From assembly GCA_036490475.1 (NCBI GenBank), contig DASXDT010000006.1, forward strand, positions 1,240,001 through 1,304,000: 64,000 nucleotides of DNA, given 5' to 3'. A model generated the notes under the pieces. That model made no database searches and had not been told where the DNA came from. It saw only the letters and a program-made list of their open reading frames with translations. This DNA is from Candidatus Tumulicola sp. GTDB lineage: Bacteria > Vulcanimicrobiota > Vulcanimicrobiia > Vulcanimicrobiales > Vulcanimicrobiaceae. Below are positions 9,041-17,483 of this stretch, in pieces. The translations under genes and the position numbers were made by a program. Positions within the stretch are counted from its first letter, which is position 1, and every line of letters begins with the position of its first letter.

Positions 9041-9433
9041 GTGGTTAGCGGCGAACTGAAGCTTCAGCGTCCGGCGCACGTGCACGCGGCCAAGCCGATG
9101 CGCCATGCGTTGGTGGCCTTTCTATCGGCGCTGGAGGTTCCCGAAGTCGAACAGGTCGACGTGATCACGGCCGTCGGTGAAGCGCTGGCCAATGCCGTCG
9201 AGCATGGGTATCGCGGTTCGCAAATCCCCGACGTGTCGCTACGGGCGCGGCTCGACGCGAATGGAACGCTGGCCGTCGACGTAATCGATGGTGGCCGTCA
9301 CAAGCCGGTCGTGCAGCACATCGATCGAGGTTTCGGTTTGCGGATCGTCCGTTCCATCGCGCAGTCGATCGAGCTGGACGCGGACGAGGCCGATGGAACC
9401 GCGCTCCGGATGTTCTTCAAACTAAGCGCGTAG
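9041..9433 (+). CDS. anti-sigma factor serine kinase (RsbW-like HATPase)
   Basis: A 130-residue GHKL ATPase. The N box reads GEALANAVEHGY (E47, N51), and the later DGG and RGFGLRIVR segments form the lid and ATP pocket. This is the size and layout of RsbW/SpoIIAB kinases, which bind a sigma factor or phosphorylate a STAS partner. GTG start 2 bp after the STAS gene; third gene of the partner-switching operon. A strong hairpin follows directly after its stop codon. Confidence 0.87.
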   Translation: MVSGELKLQRPAHVHAAKPMRHALVAFLSALEVPEVEQVDVITAVGEALANAVEHGYRGSQIPDVSLRARLDANGTLAVDVIDGGRHKPVVQHIDRGFGLRIVRSIAQSIELDADEADGTALRMFFKLSA

Positions 9434-9457
9434 GCGGCGCCGGAAACCCGGCGCCGC
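9434..9457. terminator. bidirectional hairpin between convergent genes
   Basis: Perfect 10-bp GC-rich stem (GCGGCGCCGG / CCGGCGCCGC) with an AAAC loop, placed directly after the HATPase stop and before the end of the convergent PNGase A-like gene. There is no long T-run, so it may act as a weak intrinsic terminator or an RNA 3'-end stabiliser. Confidence 0.6.
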
Positions 9458-9466
9458 ACGGGGTCA

Positions 9467-11287
9467 CTAGCAGCCCTTAATGATATTCTTGAGAACGTAG
9501 TTAACCGACGTGATCGTCTTGGCATAACACGAGCCGTCGACATTCGACGACTTGTATTGCTGGCGGCTCTTGCCGTCGCTCGGCGTGGCGCCCTGGCCGA
9601 TGATGGTCAGCGTATCGGTGGCATTGACGGTATTCTGCTGGAGCCACGTTTGTGCGTTCTTACGCTGTTGGTCGTACCCGCTGCCGGTCCGAGTTTGCAG
9701 AATCGACACGACCTGCTTGGCGCTGTTCTGTCCGACTGTGTAGTTGTAGCCGACGTTGAGCGGCCAACTGAGCTGCGCGTGCGACTGGTACGAGCGCCCA
9801 TTCGTTTGGGTCGAAACGTTCGACGTAAGCGTCATCGTCTGCTTGATGTTTTGCTTGTATTGCGAATCCGTGTCGACGATCGATTGATGGTTGTCGAACG
9901 CGACGCTTTGCGTCACTCGCGTCTGGATGCGCCCCTTCGACGTGACGACGTACCCGTTCAAACTAACCGGATGCGTGGCCGACACCTCGATCGTTCCTTG
10001 CGCGCCACCCGACGGCGTCGACTTCACGTGCTCGGTGACGACTTGGTTTGGGGTTACCGCGGTGCCGTTGGAAATCAACCCGCCGGTCACTTGCGACGAA
10101 CCGTGATCTTCGTAAATCAGCAGCGCGCCGCTGGTTGCGAAGTAATTGTCGTCGTTGAAGACCGACACCGAAACGGTGTGCGGGTTACCGTCGTCGAGCG
10201 TCCCGGCGAACGGCGTCAGGTCGACGCGATACGGCTTGAAGTTGAGCGTGTTGACGCCCGGAATCGGAACCCACAGATTTGGGTCGAAGCCGCCCGTAAA
10301 GATGAACGGATAGATCGGCGCGACGCCTGCCGGCTGTCCGTCGACCGACACTTCACCTTCGCGGAAACCGGTGTTGCCGCAGTTACCCAGCTTCTCGGCC
10401 AAATCGTTGGGGAAACACGAGTACCAAAACTCGTCGTTGCTTTGCGGTTCGAGGAAGACGTCGAGATACGCTGCCTGCACGTTTTGCGGAAACGAGAACG
10501 TGCCGGTGAGCTGATCGGTCGGCGAATCTAAGTACACGTAGCCGCCGGCCGCGCCGGCCGCCATCGGATACACCGCATCGGCGACGTCGGAAGGCGCCGG
10601 ATATTGCTTGGTGGCCGGATAGAAATCCAGCTCGGCGGTACCGTAGATGATGCCGGTGTATTGCGAGTTGACGATGTTATATACCGACGCTTGTGCGGGG
10701 GCGGCATTCGCGAACGCCGGCGCATATTCGGTAACGTCGCGCTCGATGGTCCACGCGGGGCTCATGCCCGGGCCCGGCTCGGAGGTCGTTCCGAAGAAGA
10801 CGTTGGTGCCGCCGATCCACACGGCGCCGGTGCGATCGTATTGAATACCGGCCGTAACGCTGAACTTGATCTTCATAACGATCTTCGCATACGGACCGGG
10901 ACAGTTCGCGGGCGGCGCGTAGTTAAACGGGTGATCGCCGTAGTCTGCAAACGTGCCGACGTCCGAACCGCCGGTCGAGAGCGGAGGCGTGTGCGGGTTG
11001 AACAGTTTATCGACGCACGGCGTTACCGGTGGGTGCGAGATGGGCGGATCGGCCGTCACCGGATAATTGCTCGAGCCTGTAGCGTGCATGCCGCCGCGTC
11101 CGACGATGCCGCGCATTTTTTGTGCGCTGCGAGACAGCGAGAGCGGGCCGGAGAGCGCGGCGCTTTGCGCGCTCGTGCCTTGTGGAAAGAGGGAAGCGCT
11201 GTTGTCGTGGCCGGCACAGGCGGTGCCGGCTGCGGTCAGCGCTATTACGGCCGACCACTGCGCCATACGACGGAAATAATTACGCAT
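9467..11287 (-). CDS. secreted PNGase A-like protein (peptide-N4-asparagine amidase A family)
   Basis: A 606-residue exported protein. The N-terminus has a signal with Cys24 after GTA, possibly a lipobox. Residues about 130-400 match the N-terminal fold of plant peptide-N4-(N-acetyl-beta-glucosaminyl)asparagine amidase A: two-domain beta-sandwich with QSNDEFWYS (282-290), a GGFDPNLWVP segment and YRVDLTPFAG...DGNPHTVSVSV. Family members cut whole N-glycans from glycoproteins, which would suit a scavenger of eukaryotic or plant glycoprotein. The C-terminal third (about 400-606) is Ser/Thr/Gln-rich and beta-prone. The start is set by a perfect AGGAGGT site. Activity is inferred, not proven. Confidence 0.75.
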   Translation of the reverse strand: MRNYFRRMAQWSAVIALTAAGTACAGHDNSASLFPQGTSAQSAALSGPLSLSRSAQKMRGIVGRGGMHATGSSNYPVTADPPISHPPVTPCVDKLFNPHTPPLSTGGSDVGTFADYGDHPFNYAPPANCPGPYAKIVMKIKFSVTAGIQYDRTGAVWIGGTNVFFGTTSEPGPGMSPAWTIERDVTEYAPAFANAAPAQASVYNIVNSQYTGIIYGTAELDFYPATKQYPAPSDVADAVYPMAAGAAGGYVYLDSPTDQLTGTFSFPQNVQAAYLDVFLEPQSNDEFWYSCFPNDLAEKLGNCGNTGFREGEVSVDGQPAGVAPIYPFIFTGGFDPNLWVPIPGVNTLNFKPYRVDLTPFAGTLDDGNPHTVSVSVFNDDNYFATSGALLIYEDHGSSQVTGGLISNGTAVTPNQVVTEHVKSTPSGGAQGTIEVSATHPVSLNGYVVTSKGRIQTRVTQSVAFDNHQSIVDTDSQYKQNIKQTMTLTSNVSTQTNGRSYQSHAQLSWPLNVGYNYTVGQNSAKQVVSILQTRTGSGYDQQRKNAQTWLQQNTVNATDTLTIIGQGATPSDGKSRQQYKSSNVDGSCYAKTITSVNYVLKNIIKGC

Positions 11288-11402
11288 CCGAACCTCCTAG
11301 AGGAAGTGCCAGGGGTTGATGCGTTTCCGCAGGAGCCAAGCGACTCCTCGACGCGCAACGGCGGAGATGCAGTCCGCCGCCACGCGTCGCGTGCGTCCGA
11401 AG

Positions 11403-11969
11403 CTACATTGCCGGGGTGGGCGTCGGTTTCGGTGTGATCGTGCCGCTCGCGAGGTATTGGTTGGCCATCGCGAGATGGGCTTTGAGGGTCGGGAGCGTGT
11501 CGGCTGCAAACGTGCGTAACTGTCCCGATCCGCCGTTTCGGGCTTCGTTTTGGAACAGTGCGATCGCGTCGTTATGCTCTTTGACTTGCAATTGCATGTA
11601 CGAACGCGCCGACGTCGTGGACATCACCGCTCCCGAACCTGAAGCCGGCGGTGGCGTTCCCGCTCCGGTGGAACTGCCGGTCTGAACGTGCGAGTTTGGA
11701 TAGCTGAGATTCAAACTGTGCGCGATGGCACCGAGCGTGCTGCTTGCGGTGGTGTGGTCTTTGATCATCGTGTTCGCGAATAGCCGGACGCTGGCGTTTG
11801 GGTGTTTTGCCAAAATGGCGTGCGCCTGATCGATCTCAGTATTGTTCGACTGCATAGCCATCGTGACGAATTTTTGGTCGAAAGCGTTCGAGCCTTCACC
11901 GGTCTGCGCCAACACCGGTATCGATATGGCCGCCACAGCGACGGCAATGAGTGCGCTGAAAAATTTCAT
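11403..11969 (-). CDS. DUF4142 periplasmic protein
   Basis: A 188-residue exported protein with a 21-residue signal peptide ending LAQ. The mature part is helical and carries the DUF4142 pattern: FDQKFVTMAMQSNNTEIDQAH, then VRLFANTMIKDHTTAS, and a C-terminal helix pair ending in a Thr/Pro tail. DUF4142 proteins are ferritin-like helical bundles of unknown function, often linked to envelope stress. AAGGA site 6 bp before the ATG. Its upstream region holds a strong minus-strand terminator and a repeated 13-mer. Confidence 0.8.
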   Translation of the reverse strand: MKFFSALIAVAVAAISIPVLAQTGEGSNAFDQKFVTMAMQSNNTEIDQAHAILAKHPNASVRLFANTMIKDHTTASSTLGAIAHSLNLSYPNSHVQTGSSTGAGTPPPASGSGAVMSTTSARSYMQLQVKEHNDAIALFQNEARNGGSGQLRTFAADTLPTLKAHLAMANQYLASGTITPKPTPTPAM

Positions 11970-11996
11970 GAGCGTTCCTTATCGGTAAATTGTTGT

Positions 11997-12009
11997 AAGC
12001 ATCGTACCC
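11997..12009. repeat. 13-bp direct repeat, copy 1
   Basis: AAGCATCGTACCC on the plus strand; identical to positions 12142-12154. Located 28 bp upstream of the DUF4142 start codon, where a promoter or regulator site could lie. On the minus strand it reads GGGTACGATGCTT. Confidence 0.6.
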
Positions 12010-12063
12010 ATCGCTTCTCTTTCCGCACATTCCGAGCACCCGCTCGCTTCGTACCGAAAAAAG

Positions 12064-12089
12064 ATCGGGGCCGCGAGTGCGGCCCCGAT
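12064..12089 (-). terminator. strong intrinsic terminator, minus strand
   Basis: Perfect 11-bp stem ATCGGGGCCGC / GCGGCCCCGAT with a 4-nt loop. Read on the minus strand it is followed at once by CTTTTTTC (12055-12061), the classic intrinsic terminator layout. No annotated minus-strand gene ends here, so it either terminates a short untranslated RNA or attenuates the DUF4142 leader. Confidence 0.75.
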
Positions 12090-12141
12090 TCGGGATCACG
12101 GTAAGTTAGTGCATTGGACCGATCCTTTTGCTTTCTTACAC

Positions 12142-12154
12142 AAGCATCGTACCC
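12142..12154. repeat. 13-bp direct repeat, copy 2
   Basis: Second exact copy of AAGCATCGTACCC, 145 bp from copy 1. On the minus strand a TTGACG hexamer lies 17 bp upstream of its GATGCT, so this copy may be the -10 side of a promoter that feeds the terminator at 12064-12089. Confidence 0.55.
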
Positions 12155-12286
12155 TACAGGGGGTTCGTCAAACTTTCGACCGCCGGTTTATGACGTTCGT
12201 TATCTTCCACGTGCGTTCGGCGCCAAAGCGAGGCCGCGGCGCTTGCATTTGAAGGATGCACGGACGGCGACCCGTACTGCAGGCCC

Positions 12287-12937
12287 GTGCTGCTTTCGGA
12301 GCGGGTCATCCGCATTTGGTCGGCAATCGCGACGGCTATGGCAAGCGCTGCCCTGGTGGGTGGCAGCGTCGCCATGCTCTCGAACCTCGGATGGCTCGGC
12401 GGATCTTCCCGTGATTACCACGAGGAAGGCGTCGCTTGGTTTGCCGGCGCGTCCGCCTTCATTCTCATTGCGTTGGCGGTTGCGATCGTCGCGTCGCCTC
12501 GCCGTCGCGCATCGAATTCTCGGATTGCTCGATGGGAACGTGCGGCGATGGTCGCCGGAACGCTGGCGCTCACGTGCGCGATCATCGTCGTGAAAGAAGC
12601 GCTCGAGACGCAGTGCGGCGGAACCGCACCGTTTGACGCCGGCTCGATTCTGATCGAGCACGCCCCGGCGATCCTCGCCGCCTATTGTATCGTCGCGCCG
12701 CTCGTGGCTGCGGTCGTTCGCTTCAGTCTCGGCCTGGCCGTCGCGGCGGGCGAGATTGCAATCGAAACGCTGGTTCGTTTTCTGTCGTTGGTGCGGCATT
12801 CGTTACCGCCGCGCGACTTCGTTTGGGCCTGGCAGTCTCGTGTTGCACGCCGTTCGTTGCTGTTCTCGTTAGGTGTGCTGACGTTTCGTGCGCCGCCGTT
12901 ACGATCGTTCCATTGGACCGATAGCACTGTGACTTAG
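12287..12937 (+). CDS. hypothetical membrane protein
   Basis: A 216-residue protein with four or five hydrophobic helices (about 10-32, 48-68, 87-107, 127-150, possibly 190-203) linked by short loops. GTG start at 12287. I recognise no family. It precedes the TonB-dependent receptor by 28 bp on the same strand and might be cotranscribed with it. The last 30 residues are less certain as coding. Confidence 0.5.
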   Translation: MLLSERVIRIWSAIATAMASAALVGGSVAMLSNLGWLGGSSRDYHEEGVAWFAGASAFILIALAVAIVASPRRRASNSRIARWERAAMVAGTLALTCAIIVVKEALETQCGGTAPFDAGSILIEHAPAILAAYCIVAPLVAAVVRFSLGLAVAAGEIAIETLVRFLSLVRHSLPPRDFVWAWQSRVARRSLLFSLGVLTFRAPPLRSFHWTDSTVT

Positions 12938-12965
12938 GCGGCTGCGGCCGCCGGAAAGGCGGCTC

Positions 12966-15779
12966 ATGCCACCACTCCTGACACGCGCGCGGCGCATTCT
13001 CGCCGTTGTTGCTTTTCTGTTTTTCATACTGCCGATCGCATCGCCGGCTGCCGAATCCACCACCGGCGCGATCCTCGGTAACGTGCTCACCGCTACCGGC
13101 AAACCGGTCGCCGGAGCGCACGTTTTGGCGCAATCACCATCCGGCCGGTATGCGGCGACGACCGATTCGAGCGGGCGATTTTCGCTGCTCAACATCACTC
13201 CCGATACGTACAGCGTCTCGAGCGATGCTGCCGGGTATTCGTCGGCTACGCGCGATGGCGTAACGGTGCTCGCCGGCCAAACGCAGGCCGTCGCGTTCAC
13301 GATGCAGGTAACGCTCAAAACGATCGCTTCCGTTCGCTCGAGTGCCAAAGCGTTTGCAGTCGGTTCCACCGCCGATACGTTTACGGTAACCGGCGATACG
13401 GCGAAGGCGACCTATCCGGTAGCCGGCGCGGCCGGCGTCGCGCAATATACGCAAGGCACCGTTCAGGGTGCCATTGCGACGGTTCCCGGCGTCGATCAGG
13501 ACGCGTTTGCAAATGCCATCTTGCGCGGCACGAAAATCCAGGACGCCGTCTTCGATTACGACTCGGTGCCGATTCCGCAAGGCCTCGTCGCCGAACCCGG
13601 CGGCGCGATCGATAGCGCGCAACTCTTTACCACCGGAGTCGGGTCGACGACCACCACGCTGGCCGGATTCGAAGCCGAAGGTCAAAACGCGCTCGGCGGC
13701 GTGATCGATCAAATCCCCGCCGTCGGTACGTATCCCGGGTCGTCGACGCTCGACGTGTGGGACGGAGTCGGTGCGCTCAACCAGGGATATGAGTTCGATT
13801 ACCTCGGCGCGACGCCGGATCTTCGGTGGCGGTATGCGTTTTCTGCCGGCGGTCAAAACCAGTACCTATCGTACGGCGACGGCACCACGTTCTATCCGGC
13901 CGAAGGTGGATACGGGTTGGCGTTGCAATCGCGTGGCGATTCTACCGCTTCGGGAAACATCCACTTTCAGTTGACGCCGAAAGACGATCTCTCGGTTCTC
14001 GGGGTATGGGGAAACGCCGCCTACGATTATTACATGACTCCATTTGCCGGTGAAACCAACGGGTTTTTAAACGGTAAAGTGACGCAGTTCCCGTGCGGAG
14101 GCTGCGACCAGAACGCGCTGGCGAATACGCCGGGTCGCGTGCTCGGCAACTACAGCGTGCTCAAGGCTCAATGGGTGCATACGGGCGCGCATACCACCGC
14201 GCGTCTCCAGACCTATCTGTCGCAATTCGGTTCGAATAGCGGCGGCGCGTGGTGGGACGACGACAGCTTTCCCGACGGCAGCATTTCGCTGCAAGCCGCT
14301 CAAGGCGGAAAGCTGTTTGGCGCCAGTTACGACGTCGACGACTACGCCAATTCGCGCAACCACATCAAGTACGGCGCGCAGTACACCACCAATAGCAGCT
14401 ACCTGTATCAACTGGTCCCGACCGCCGACGAGTTCATCCACTCGAACCCGACCATCTTTACCGAACTGCTGTACCTCGGCGATACCTATTCGATCGGCAG
14501 CCGGCTCGATGTAACGGGCACCCTGCGAACCGAGTTCAATCACATCGTACCGAGCGGCGGCTATATCTACGATGCGAACTTCATCGACCCGCATCTTGCG
14601 TTTTCATACCGCGTTGGCAGCCAGTACTCGTTTCGAGCCACCTACGACCGCACCAGTGTGGCCCCGCTACCGCTGGAAGCCGACCGCTACGACACCACCA
14701 ATCCGGCGCCGTTCACCGCGCTGGCGCCGGAAACGGGAAATAGCTTTACCTATTCCTTGGAAGGCGGCGGCAAGACGCAGTTCCGCGCTACGTACTACGC
14801 CTATAACGAGGCAAACGTCATCGACGTTTTGCCGGTCAACTTTCGCTCAGCGGTGAACGCCGGGCAGAATCCGCTGGGCGTCGGCGTTCCCACCAACGCG
14901 GGCGAGTTCAGGGCGCATGGTTTCGAACTCTGGGTCAAGCGAGCCGGCTTCACACTCGATACCAACGTGGTGAAAGCGTACTCGGGAAGCGCGGCGCAGT
15001 TTGCGCTGAACAGTCTCAACGCTGCGGCGCAGGCGGCCGGGCATCTCTTTCCGGTCGGGTACGTTCCGGATTTTACAGCGAGCTTATCCTACGAGGCCGA
15101 TTTTATTCACAGGCATTTGCGGATTACTCCGCAGCTTTCGTATGAATCGGGCTATCCGTACGGTAATGGGGCCGACGTTTGGATCTTCAACTCCAAAGGC
15201 GTACCGATCCAAGTCCCCAACGACAACAATCTGAACCCGGGTTACAACTACTACTTCCTAAAAAATCCGAACTGCCCGTTGAATCAAGTGCCGGGGAGGG
15301 TGGGCGGAAAACCCGGATGCGTTGCGGGCGTCAATCCGTATATTGCGAACCTCGGCGGCGGCGAGGGGGCGGATCCGAACTCGCTACGCACGACACCGCA
15401 GCTGATCACGAATCTGCACATCGAAGGCGACCTTTCGCCGCGGCTCATGGCATCGGTCGACATCGTCAACTTGTTCGGCGTCGCCACGCCGCAGCAGCTG
15501 ATCGGAAACCAGTACTTGATCGGGCCGCCCGGCTATACGGGCGGCAATCCGATCTGGTCGCAGTATTATGCCGAACAAGTCTGCGGTGGGAAGTGCCCGA
15601 AAGGCACCTCGTATCCGTACGGAAACGGCATTCCAACCAACTACTTCTACAACACTCCGAAAGGCGAGAATGCGATCCGCCAATCGATTCCTTGGAGCTA
15701 CGGAACGCAGGGCTACATGCCGCTCGGGTATCCGATGGCGCGTACCGTTGAGTTCCGGTTACGCTACCGCCTGAAGTAA
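12966..15779 (+). CDS. TonB-dependent receptor with N-terminal carboxypeptidase-regulatory-like domain
   Basis: A 937-residue outer-membrane protein. After a signal peptide (to about residue 29) comes a CarboxypepD_reg-like beta-sandwich (about 33-115: GAILGNVLTATGKPVAGAHV... YSVSSDAAGYSS), a plug-like segment (about 145-250) and a long region rich in alternating aromatic strands typical of a 22-strand barrel, ending in VEFRLRYRL. The architecture fits receptors for large substrates such as glycans, siderophores or peptides, but the substrate is not evident. A helical-repeat regulator is convergent just downstream. No TonB/ExbBD genes are in the window. Confidence 0.8.
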   Translation: MPPLLTRARRILAVVAFLFFILPIASPAAESTTGAILGNVLTATGKPVAGAHVLAQSPSGRYAATTDSSGRFSLLNITPDTYSVSSDAAGYSSATRDGVTVLAGQTQAVAFTMQVTLKTIASVRSSAKAFAVGSTADTFTVTGDTAKATYPVAGAAGVAQYTQGTVQGAIATVPGVDQDAFANAILRGTKIQDAVFDYDSVPIPQGLVAEPGGAIDSAQLFTTGVGSTTTTLAGFEAEGQNALGGVIDQIPAVGTYPGSSTLDVWDGVGALNQGYEFDYLGATPDLRWRYAFSAGGQNQYLSYGDGTTFYPAEGGYGLALQSRGDSTASGNIHFQLTPKDDLSVLGVWGNAAYDYYMTPFAGETNGFLNGKVTQFPCGGCDQNALANTPGRVLGNYSVLKAQWVHTGAHTTARLQTYLSQFGSNSGGAWWDDDSFPDGSISLQAAQGGKLFGASYDVDDYANSRNHIKYGAQYTTNSSYLYQLVPTADEFIHSNPTIFTELLYLGDTYSIGSRLDVTGTLRTEFNHIVPSGGYIYDANFIDPHLAFSYRVGSQYSFRATYDRTSVAPLPLEADRYDTTNPAPFTALAPETGNSFTYSLEGGGKTQFRATYYAYNEANVIDVLPVNFRSAVNAGQNPLGVGVPTNAGEFRAHGFELWVKRAGFTLDTNVVKAYSGSAAQFALNSLNAAAQAAGHLFPVGYVPDFTASLSYEADFIHRHLRITPQLSYESGYPYGNGADVWIFNSKGVPIQVPNDNNLNPGYNYYFLKNPNCPLNQVPGRVGGKPGCVAGVNPYIANLGGGEGADPNSLRTTPQLITNLHIEGDLSPRLMASVDIVNLFGVATPQQLIGNQYLIGPPGYTGGNPIWSQYYAEQVCGGKCPKGTSYPYGNGIPTNYFYNTPKGENAIRQSIPWSYGTQGYMPLGYPMARTVEFRLRYRLK

Positions 15780-15789
15780 GCTGCGCGAC

Positions 15790-15814
15790 GGCGCGTTCGT
15801 TACGCGGACGCGCC
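15790..15814. terminator. hairpin between convergent genes
   Basis: GGCGCGT and ACGCGCC (7-bp arms, 11-nt loop) between the TonB receptor stop and the end of the convergent regulator gene. No T-run; weak candidate for bidirectional termination. Confidence 0.35.
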
Positions 15815-17368
15815 ATGCAGTGCTGCTTGCAGCATTCGCAGCGAATGCAACGAGCGCGGATTTCCGGTCAGACGCACGTTGAGATCCAATGCGTGCAACT
15901 CGAGTAGCGGACCGGCGTCCCGCGATAACTCAATCGCACGTTCGCTGCAACGCCGGGCTTCGGCGCCCCGCCGCAACCCGCTCAACGCGATCGCCTCGGC
16001 AACTTTGGCTCGGCCGATCACGCGCGGCCAACGTTGCGAGCGCGCTTGCACCTCGCGCGCCAGATCGACTGCCGACTGCGGGCGTCCGGTAAGCGCCAGC
16101 GCTTCGGCGCGCGATACGGACAACGCTTGACGTACGGTAAACGCGTTACAACTCGAACGATCGGCTAACGCGATCCACTCCAGCGCGGCATAGCCGTCGC
16201 GGCGATGCACGTCGATGCGCGCCAAGCTCGAGAGCACGACCAGCCGGTCGAGTTCGCTTCCGAACAGATCGATCAAGGCCCACGCTTCCAACGCTTGGCG
16301 TTTCGCTTCGTCGACGTTTCCGAGCGTCAACAGATGCGACGAGATCGCTTGTAGTCCCAGTCGCAGCGCGCGCACGTCGCCTTGCCGAGCCGCATCGGCG
16401 ACGATGCCGCGCGCGTCGTCCAACGCGGCGCCGACGCGGCCGGCGTCGAGTGCTTTCAAACCCGACGCACGAATACGCACGTCGACTGCGAGCCGGCGGT
16501 CGACGAGCGGAAACTTGCGCGCTAGCGTTCCGGCTTCGTCGACCGCCGATCGTGCCGCTGCGACGTCGCCTTGGCCGAACTGCAGCGACGTCTCTTGAAT
16601 CAACGCTTTTACCAAGACCGGAGCGAGCGAAGCGTTGCCCCGCTCCACGCACCGGCGTAAGCGCGCGATCGCCGCGCGCCGCAGGTCCGGCGATTCGGGC
16701 GATCCCAAACAATACGCCGCTTCGTAGTCGGCCAACTCGCATTCGGCCTCGACCGTTTCGCGCAAGGTGTTATCGGCTCCGTCGACCAGGCGTTTTGCTC
16801 GTCCCGCGGTTTGGCGTGCCGCCAGAAAGTCGCCGCTTTCGATTTCGAGATCGGCGCGTAAACACAACGCGCGCGCCGCGTCTTCGCGGTCGCCGGCGCG
16901 TGCCAGCACGTCGGCCATGGAGGCCGCTCGCGCGTATTGTCCACCGTCACGTAACGCTTCGATGGCGAGAAAGCGTGGATCGATCACCGGGGCCGCGCCG
17001 CCGTTCAGCCGTTCGGCGATCGCGTCGGCGAAGCGTTCGCGTGCTTCGCGCAAATCGCGATAGAACTGGCTTCGCGAAACTCCGACGTCGTCGGCGATCG
17101 CGTCGTGTGGCTCGCGGTCGACGTCGCACCGGCGCAAGACGTCGAAGCGACGCCGGCCGTTCGGTTCGGACGACAGTTGCGTCAACACGTCTTCGATCGC
17201 GGCTGCCAGTTGGTTGGGTGCGTAGCCGTCGTCGCTGCCGGCCAAAGCGAGCAGTGCCGGCTTCGCCCGTCCAAGCGCCGAGCGGCTTTTCAAGCCGCGA
17301 AGCAGGGTGACGGCGGCGCGGCGCTTCACCCGCGAGCTGTCTATCATGCTGTGCGATTCGGTTCGCAT
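15800..17368 (-). CDS. helical-repeat protein with N-terminal HTH-like segment, putative regulator
   Basis: A 522-residue cytoplasmic protein. Residues about 70-125 include DREPHDAIADDVGVSRSQFYRDLREARERFADAI, which looks like a helix-turn-helix of the sigma-region-4 or CRP type. The rest (about 130-520) is a run of Ala/Arg-rich helix pairs of about 35-40 residues, like TPR arrays. Such N-terminal HTH plus TPR proteins act as signal-responsive transcription regulators. It sits between the TonB receptor (convergent) and an NHL-like lipoprotein (divergent), either of which it might control. Two possible ATG starts seven codons apart; neither has a clear ribosome-binding site. Confidence 0.65.
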   Translation of the reverse strand: MRTESHSMIDSSRVKRRAAVTLLRGLKSRSALGRAKPALLALAGSDDGYAPNQLAAAIEDVLTQLSSEPNGRRRFDVLRRCDVDREPHDAIADDVGVSRSQFYRDLREARERFADAIAERLNGGAAPVIDPRFLAIEALRDGGQYARAASMADVLARAGDREDAARALCLRADLEIESGDFLAARQTAGRAKRLVDGADNTLRETVEAECELADYEAAYCLGSPESPDLRRAAIARLRRCVERGNASLAPVLVKALIQETSLQFGQGDVAAARSAVDEAGTLARKFPLVDRRLAVDVRIRASGLKALDAGRVGAALDDARGIVADAARQGDVRALRLGLQAISSHLLTLGNVDEAKRQALEAWALIDLFGSELDRLVVLSSLARIDVHRRDGYAALEWIALADRSSCNAFTVRQALSVSRAEALALTGRPQSAVDLAREVQARSQRWPRVIGRAKVAEAIALSGLRRGAEARRCSERAIELSRDAGPLLELHALDLNVRLTGNPRSLHSLRMLQAALHGASA

Positions 17369-17483
17369 GCGTGCGTTACCCGGCCGGACGTGGGACTAAC
17401 GAGAGACTACAGCGGCTAGTTACTGCGATGCGATCCGGAAGAAGTGCCGTCAACGAAAACGCCGATCCATAGGGAGACCCAGC

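Larger units (their letters stand above)
11970..12286. other. 317-bp divergent intergenic region
   Basis: No convincing coding frame. It lies between the divergent DUF4142 gene and the hypothetical membrane protein. It contains two copies of a 13-bp sequence and, between them, an intrinsic terminator pointing along the minus strand. This is more than a plain promoter region needs and suggests a short minus-strand transcript. Confidence 0.5.
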
